This document shows, piece by piece, positions 60,876-64,000 of a DNA stretch of 64,000 nucleotides (position 1 is its first letter; each line of letters opens with the position of its first letter). The translations under genes were made by a program, and so were the position numbers. Source of the stretch: Polaromonas jejuensis NBRC 106434. Lineage in GTDB: Bacteria; Pseudomonadota; Gammaproteobacteria; Burkholderiales; Burkholderiaceae_C. The stretch covers positions 1 through 64,000 of the forward strand of contig NZ_BCYO01000008.1 in assembly GCF_001598235.1 (NCBI RefSeq), given 5' to 3'. The notes below the pieces were generated by a model. The model ran no database searches. It saw nothing but the letters and a program-made list of their open reading frames with translations, and was not told the origin of the DNA.

Positions 60876-62183
60876 ATGAAAGTTACCGTATTGGGCGCCG
60901 GCGTGACCGGCATCACTTCCGCCTGGTTTTTACGCCAGGCCGGTCACGAGGTCACCGTGATCGACCGCCAGCCTGGTGCAGGGCTGGAAACCAGCTTCGC
61001 CAACGGCGGCCAGATTTCGGTCAGCCACGCCGAGCCCTGGGCCAACCCCGGCGCGCCGCTGAAGGTGCTGAAATGGCTGATGCGCGAAGACGCACCGCTG
61101 CTGTTTCGCCTGCGTCCCGACCTGAACCAGTGGCTCTGGGGCCTGGACTTCCTGCGCCAGTGCACGCCGGGCCGAACCCGCCACAACATCAAGCAGATGG
61201 TGAACCTGGGCCTGTACAGCCGGGCGACGCTGCAAAAACTGCGCGCCGACACCGGCATGGACTACCAGCAAAAAACCGAAGGCATCCTGCATTTCTACAC
61301 CAGCGAGAAGGAGTTTGCCGATGCCCAGGGTCCCGCCGCCGTGATGCGCGAGTATGGCTGCGAGCTGGAGATGAAAACGCCCGATGAATGCGTGGCCATC
61401 GAACCCGCGCTGGCGGCCAGCCGGTCGAAAATCGTCGGTGGCAGCATGACGCCCAGCGACGAATCGGGCGACGCCCACGCCTTCACGCGCCAGTTGGCAG
61501 CCCTGTGCGCCGCCCAGGGCGTGGAGTTTTTATACAACACCCGCATCGTGGGCGCGCGCAAGGAAGGCGATCAGCTGCGCAGCATACAGATCGCCAGCAC
61601 CGAGGGCGTGGTCAGCGACATCAGCGCTGACGCTTATGTCATGTGCCTGGGCTCGTACAGCCCGCAGTGGGCCAGGCTGCTGGGCCAGAGCCTGCGCATC
61701 TACCCCGCCAAGGGCTATTCCGTCACCCTGCCGGTCACCAACGAGGCCGCGTCGTACAGCGTCTCGCTGACGGACGACGAATACAAGCTGGTGTTCTCGC
61801 GCCTGGGCAATCGCCTGCGCATTGCCGGCACGGCCGAGCTTGATGGCTACAACACGGACTTGAACCTGGTGCGTTGCGAAGCCATTGTGCGGCGCGTGCG
61901 CGAGCTCTTCCCCGACATGAGCGACGGCCGCAACGCCCGGTACTGGACCGGCCTGCGCCCGGCCACGCCCTCCAACGTGCCCTACATAGGCCGGTCAAAA
62001 ACCAGCAACCTGTTTCTCAACACGGGCCATGGCACCCTGGGCTGGACCCACTCCTGCGGCTCCGGCGCGGCGATTGCCGACATCGTGAGCGGGCTGACGC
62101 CCCAGGTGGACTTTGCCTTCACGGGCCTGTCCGGGCGGCACAAGCCTATTTCACTGGGCAAGCCCGCAACGTTTCAAGCCTGA
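60876..62183 (+). CDS. dadA: D-amino acid dehydrogenase (DadA-type FAD oxidoreductase)
   Basis: This 435-residue FAD enzyme has the dinucleotide-binding N-terminus KVTVLGAGVTGITSAWFLRQ and the family segments FANGGQISVSHAEPWANPGAP, YWTGLRPATPSNVPYIG and NTGHGTLGWTHSCGSG. It oxidises D-amino acids, and possibly glycine, to 2-oxo acids. TTGGAG precedes ATG 60876. It lies downstream of a glycine riboswitch and overlaps the argP 3' end by 10 bases. Confidence 0.94.
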   Translation: MKVTVLGAGVTGITSAWFLRQAGHEVTVIDRQPGAGLETSFANGGQISVSHAEPWANPGAPLKVLKWLMREDAPLLFRLRPDLNQWLWGLDFLRQCTPGRTRHNIKQMVNLGLYSRATLQKLRADTGMDYQQKTEGILHFYTSEKEFADAQGPAAVMREYGCELEMKTPDECVAIEPALAASRSKIVGGSMTPSDESGDAHAFTRQLAALCAAQGVEFLYNTRIVGARKEGDQLRSIQIASTEGVVSDISADAYVMCLGSYSPQWARLLGQSLRIYPAKGYSVTLPVTNEAASYSVSLTDDEYKLVFSRLGNRLRIAGTAELDGYNTDLNLVRCEAIVRRVRELFPDMSDGRNARYWTGLRPATPSNVPYIGRSKTSNLFLNTGHGTLGWTHSCGSGAAIADIVSGLTPQVDFAFTGLSGRHKPISLGKPATFQA

Positions 62184-63085
62184 AGCAGACAGCCGCGGGC
62201 CGCCGCCTTCACGGCCCGCGTGAGCCGCTGGGCCGATACCGGCTCACTCACCCAGTGTTGCCAGTACAGCATCACATCCACCGGGTGATCGGGCCAGATT
62301 TCCCGCAGGGCCTGCTGGCGCGGGCGCGCGGCCAGCAGCACGTCGGGCACCATGCCCCAACCCATGCCCAGCTCCAGCGCCAGCTCGAAAGCGTCCACGG
62401 CGGGCACCACATGGTGCGGATAGAGGGCGTTCTGCAGATTGAAATGCCGCGCCAAAAAGGCATCCTGCAAGGCGTCCTTGCGGTTGAAAATGACCGCCGG
62501 GCTGCTCAACAGGCGGCGCGACAGGGCCGTGCCGCCAGCCGCAGCGGCGGCGCCCCACTGCGCAATCAGCGCCGGTGCCGCCATGCAGCGGTAGCGCATC
62601 AGGCCCAGCGGCTCGGCCACGCAGCCGCGCATGGCCTGCGCCAGCGTGGTGACGCAGCCGGCGACAGCGCCGCTCTTGAGCGCATCGTGGGTGTGGTCCT
62701 GGTCATCCACCACGATGTCGAGCAGCAGACGGTGCTGGTGCGCGGCCGCGGCCACGCCCGGCAGAAACCAGCTGGTGAGCGAGTCCGCATTCACCGCCAC
62801 GCTCAGGCTCTGCATGCAGGCGGCCTTGCCGCCGCCGGGCAGGCCCGCCACCAGGTCCGCCTCCATCAACCTGACCTGTTTGACATGCCCCAGCAAGGCC
62901 TGGCCCGCGGGCGTCGCGCGCAGGGGCTTGCCGCGCACCAGCAGGCGTTGCCCCAAGTCGGCCTCCAGCGACTTGATGCGCAGGGACACCGCCGCGAGCG
63001 TCAGACTCAAAGCCTTGGCGGCCGCCCCAAAACTGCCGTGTTCAATGACGGCGGCCAGCGCATCCAGTTGACGGGCATCCAGCAC
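62174..63085 (-). CDS. argP: LysR-type regulator ArgP (LysG)
   Basis: This 303-residue LysR protein has DARQLDALAAVIEHGSFGAA, VSLRIKSLEADLGQRLLVR and AVNADSLTSWFLPGV, the ArgP/LysG signature. It senses lysine or arginine and activates the divergent exporter gene. Its gene faces argO across a 160-base AT-rich region. Confidence 0.92.
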   Translation of the reverse strand: MLDARQLDALAAVIEHGSFGAAAKALSLTLAAVSLRIKSLEADLGQRLLVRGKPLRATPAGQALLGHVKQVRLMEADLVAGLPGGGKAACMQSLSVAVNADSLTSWFLPGVAAAAHQHRLLLDIVVDDQDHTHDALKSGAVAGCVTTLAQAMRGCVAEPLGLMRYRCMAAPALIAQWGAAAAAGGTALSRRLLSSPAVIFNRKDALQDAFLARHFNLQNALYPHHVVPAVDAFELALELGMGWGMVPDVLLAARPRQQALREIWPDHPVDVMLYWQHWVSEPVSAQRLTRAVKAAARGCLLQA

Positions 63086-63245
63086 GGCAATAACTTTAAT
63101 ATTTATTGATAAAACTTAATTTTAGTTAATTTTGTTTAATTAATTCCCGCTTTTGGCGACACTCATGCGCAGGGACTTCAGGGCGCAGCAGCCCGGTCCA
63201 TCTTGGGCAACCTGCCTTTTCCTCACGCCACTCCTTGTCCGCCTC
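63086..63245. promoter_or_regulatory. Divergent argP/argO control region
   Basis: An AT-rich patch lies at about 63095-63140 (TAATATTTATTGATAAAAC, TTAGTTAATTTTGTTTAATT), in contrast to the surrounding GC-rich DNA. It probably holds the ArgP binding site and both promoters. Confidence 0.5.
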
Positions 63246-63884
63246 ATGAATCTGTTCACTGCTCCGGCCTTCTTCGCCGGCCTGGTTTTGAGCCTGTCGC
63301 TCATCATGGCCATTGGTCCGCAAAACGCCCATGTGATGCGCATGGGCCTGCGCGGCCAGCATTTGTGGCTCACGATCGCCATCTGCGTGGCCACCGACAT
63401 CGTCCTGATCGCCACCGGCGTGGCCGGCCTGGCACAACTGGGCGGGCTGTCCGACAAGCTGCTGGGTGCCCTGACAGGCGCGGGCGCGCTGGTGCTGCTC
63501 ACTTACGGCGCACTGGCCATGCAGCGCTTTCTCAGGCCTTCGGGCCAGACCCTCCGCACGGACGCACCGGCGGGCAAGGCGGCCGGCGTGTCGCGCCGCC
63601 AGGCCATCGCGCTGGCGCTGGCCCTGTCCTGGCTCAACCCCCATGCCTGGCTGGACACCGCCGTGCTGATCGGCACGGCCTCGCTGGCCTATGGCCAGCC
63701 GGACAATGCCGTGTTTGGCATGGGCGCGGCCACCGGTTCCCTGCTGTGGTTCACGGCGCTGGGCGTTGCCATGTGGTGCCTGGGGCGGCACCTGAACTCC
63801 CCACGTTTCTGGCGCGCACTGGATGCGCTGGTCGCCCTGATGATGTGGGGCACGGCGCTGTGGCTGGTGAAGGGCCTGTTCTGA
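63246..63884 (+). CDS. argO: LysE/ArgO-family amino acid exporter
   Basis: This 212-residue protein has six hydrophobic helices and LSLSLIMAIGPQNAHVMRMGL and ALSWLNPHAWLDTAVLIG, the LysE signature. It exports arginine or lysine. ATG 63246 (MNLFTAP) is taken; the longer frame from 63153 adds a non-conserved, non-membrane leader. It is divergent from argP. Confidence 0.92.
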   Translation: MNLFTAPAFFAGLVLSLSLIMAIGPQNAHVMRMGLRGQHLWLTIAICVATDIVLIATGVAGLAQLGGLSDKLLGALTGAGALVLLTYGALAMQRFLRPSGQTLRTDAPAGKAAGVSRRQAIALALALSWLNPHAWLDTAVLIGTASLAYGQPDNAVFGMGAATGSLLWFTALGVAMWCLGRHLNSPRFWRALDALVALMMWGTALWLVKGLF

Positions 63885-63901
63885 TTTGTTGAGCGCGGCG
63901 C

Positions 63902-64000
63902 TCACGCCGGCGCGGCCGCGGAACGCCAGAACTCGGACTGGCTGTAATGGTGCTTCAGGAAATCAATCCATAGCCGCACCCGCAGCGGCAAATGCTTGCG
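63902..64000 (-). CDS. LysR-type regulator, C-terminal end (partial)
   Basis: Thirty-two codons before the stop at 63904-63902 read KHLPLRVRLWIDFLKHHYSQ and SEFWRS. LPLRVRLWIDFLK is the usual end of LysR-family effector domains. The gene continues beyond the window edge. Confidence 0.7.
   Translation of the reverse strand, partial: RKHLPLRVRLWIDFLKHHYSQSEFWRSAAAPA

Overview
The window looks like a chromosome segment of a Burkholderiales betaproteobacterium, most likely a member of the Comamonadaceae (Polaromonas/Rhodoferax/Variovorax-like). This rests on the GC-rich housekeeping genes, the lptA-lptB-rpoN order, a tandem glycine riboswitch in front of a dadA-type gene, and a family of short interspersed repeats with an ATAGCTG-like core. 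All assignments come from reading the sequence and its translations; no database search was run.

The window falls into three parts. (1) Positions 1-22,500 are accessory, rich in stress and metal genes and in mobile-element debris. They hold a barrel/TlpA pair, a PLP sulfur-amino-acid enzyme with a nitrilase and a LysR regulator, a decayed integrase, two orphan antitoxin-like genes, a TniQ/TnsD-family gene beside an inverted array of six short motifs, and several periplasmic stress or copper proteins. A DUF2282-DUF692-DUF2063-DoxX operon follows (the type now described as bufferin-like metallophore/RiPP clusters). It has its own ECF sigma factor and NrsF-type anti-sigma, and a good SigF-like promoter. 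A merR-merT-merP cluster without a reductase and a lactate permease complete this part. Two 68-bp direct repeats at 7254 and 22383 bracket about 15 kb of it.

(2) Positions 22,500-34,600 are a catabolic island for an amide or ureide compound: an MFS transporter, a hydantoinase/dihydropyrimidinase-type amidohydrolase, an SsuABC-like ABC transporter, a second ABC transporter of the spermidine/putrescine class, an amidase-signature hydrolase and a GntR/FCD regulator. A shared operator-like 11-mer (TTGTATCCAAT or its complement) sits in front of the transporter operons, the amidase and, in weaker form, gntR.

(3) Positions 35,000-64,000 are core genome: rpe, apaG, a Gcr-type membrane protein, a cation/proton antiporter, ybdK, thiL, pgpA, pncC, small enzymes, a SEC-C protein, a patatin, DedA, an FTR1 permease with a cupredoxin, rlmL, rpoN, lptB, lptA, dsbA, a SPOR protein, argS, psiF-like, riboswitch-controlled dadA, and the divergent argP/argO pair. 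Eight recognisable copies of the short interspersed repeat lie here and none was seen left of 35 kb, which supports a boundary between acquired and resident DNA. Four of the eight lie inside reading frames (thiL, pncC, rpoN and the C-terminus of a PIN-domain toxin) and are translated.
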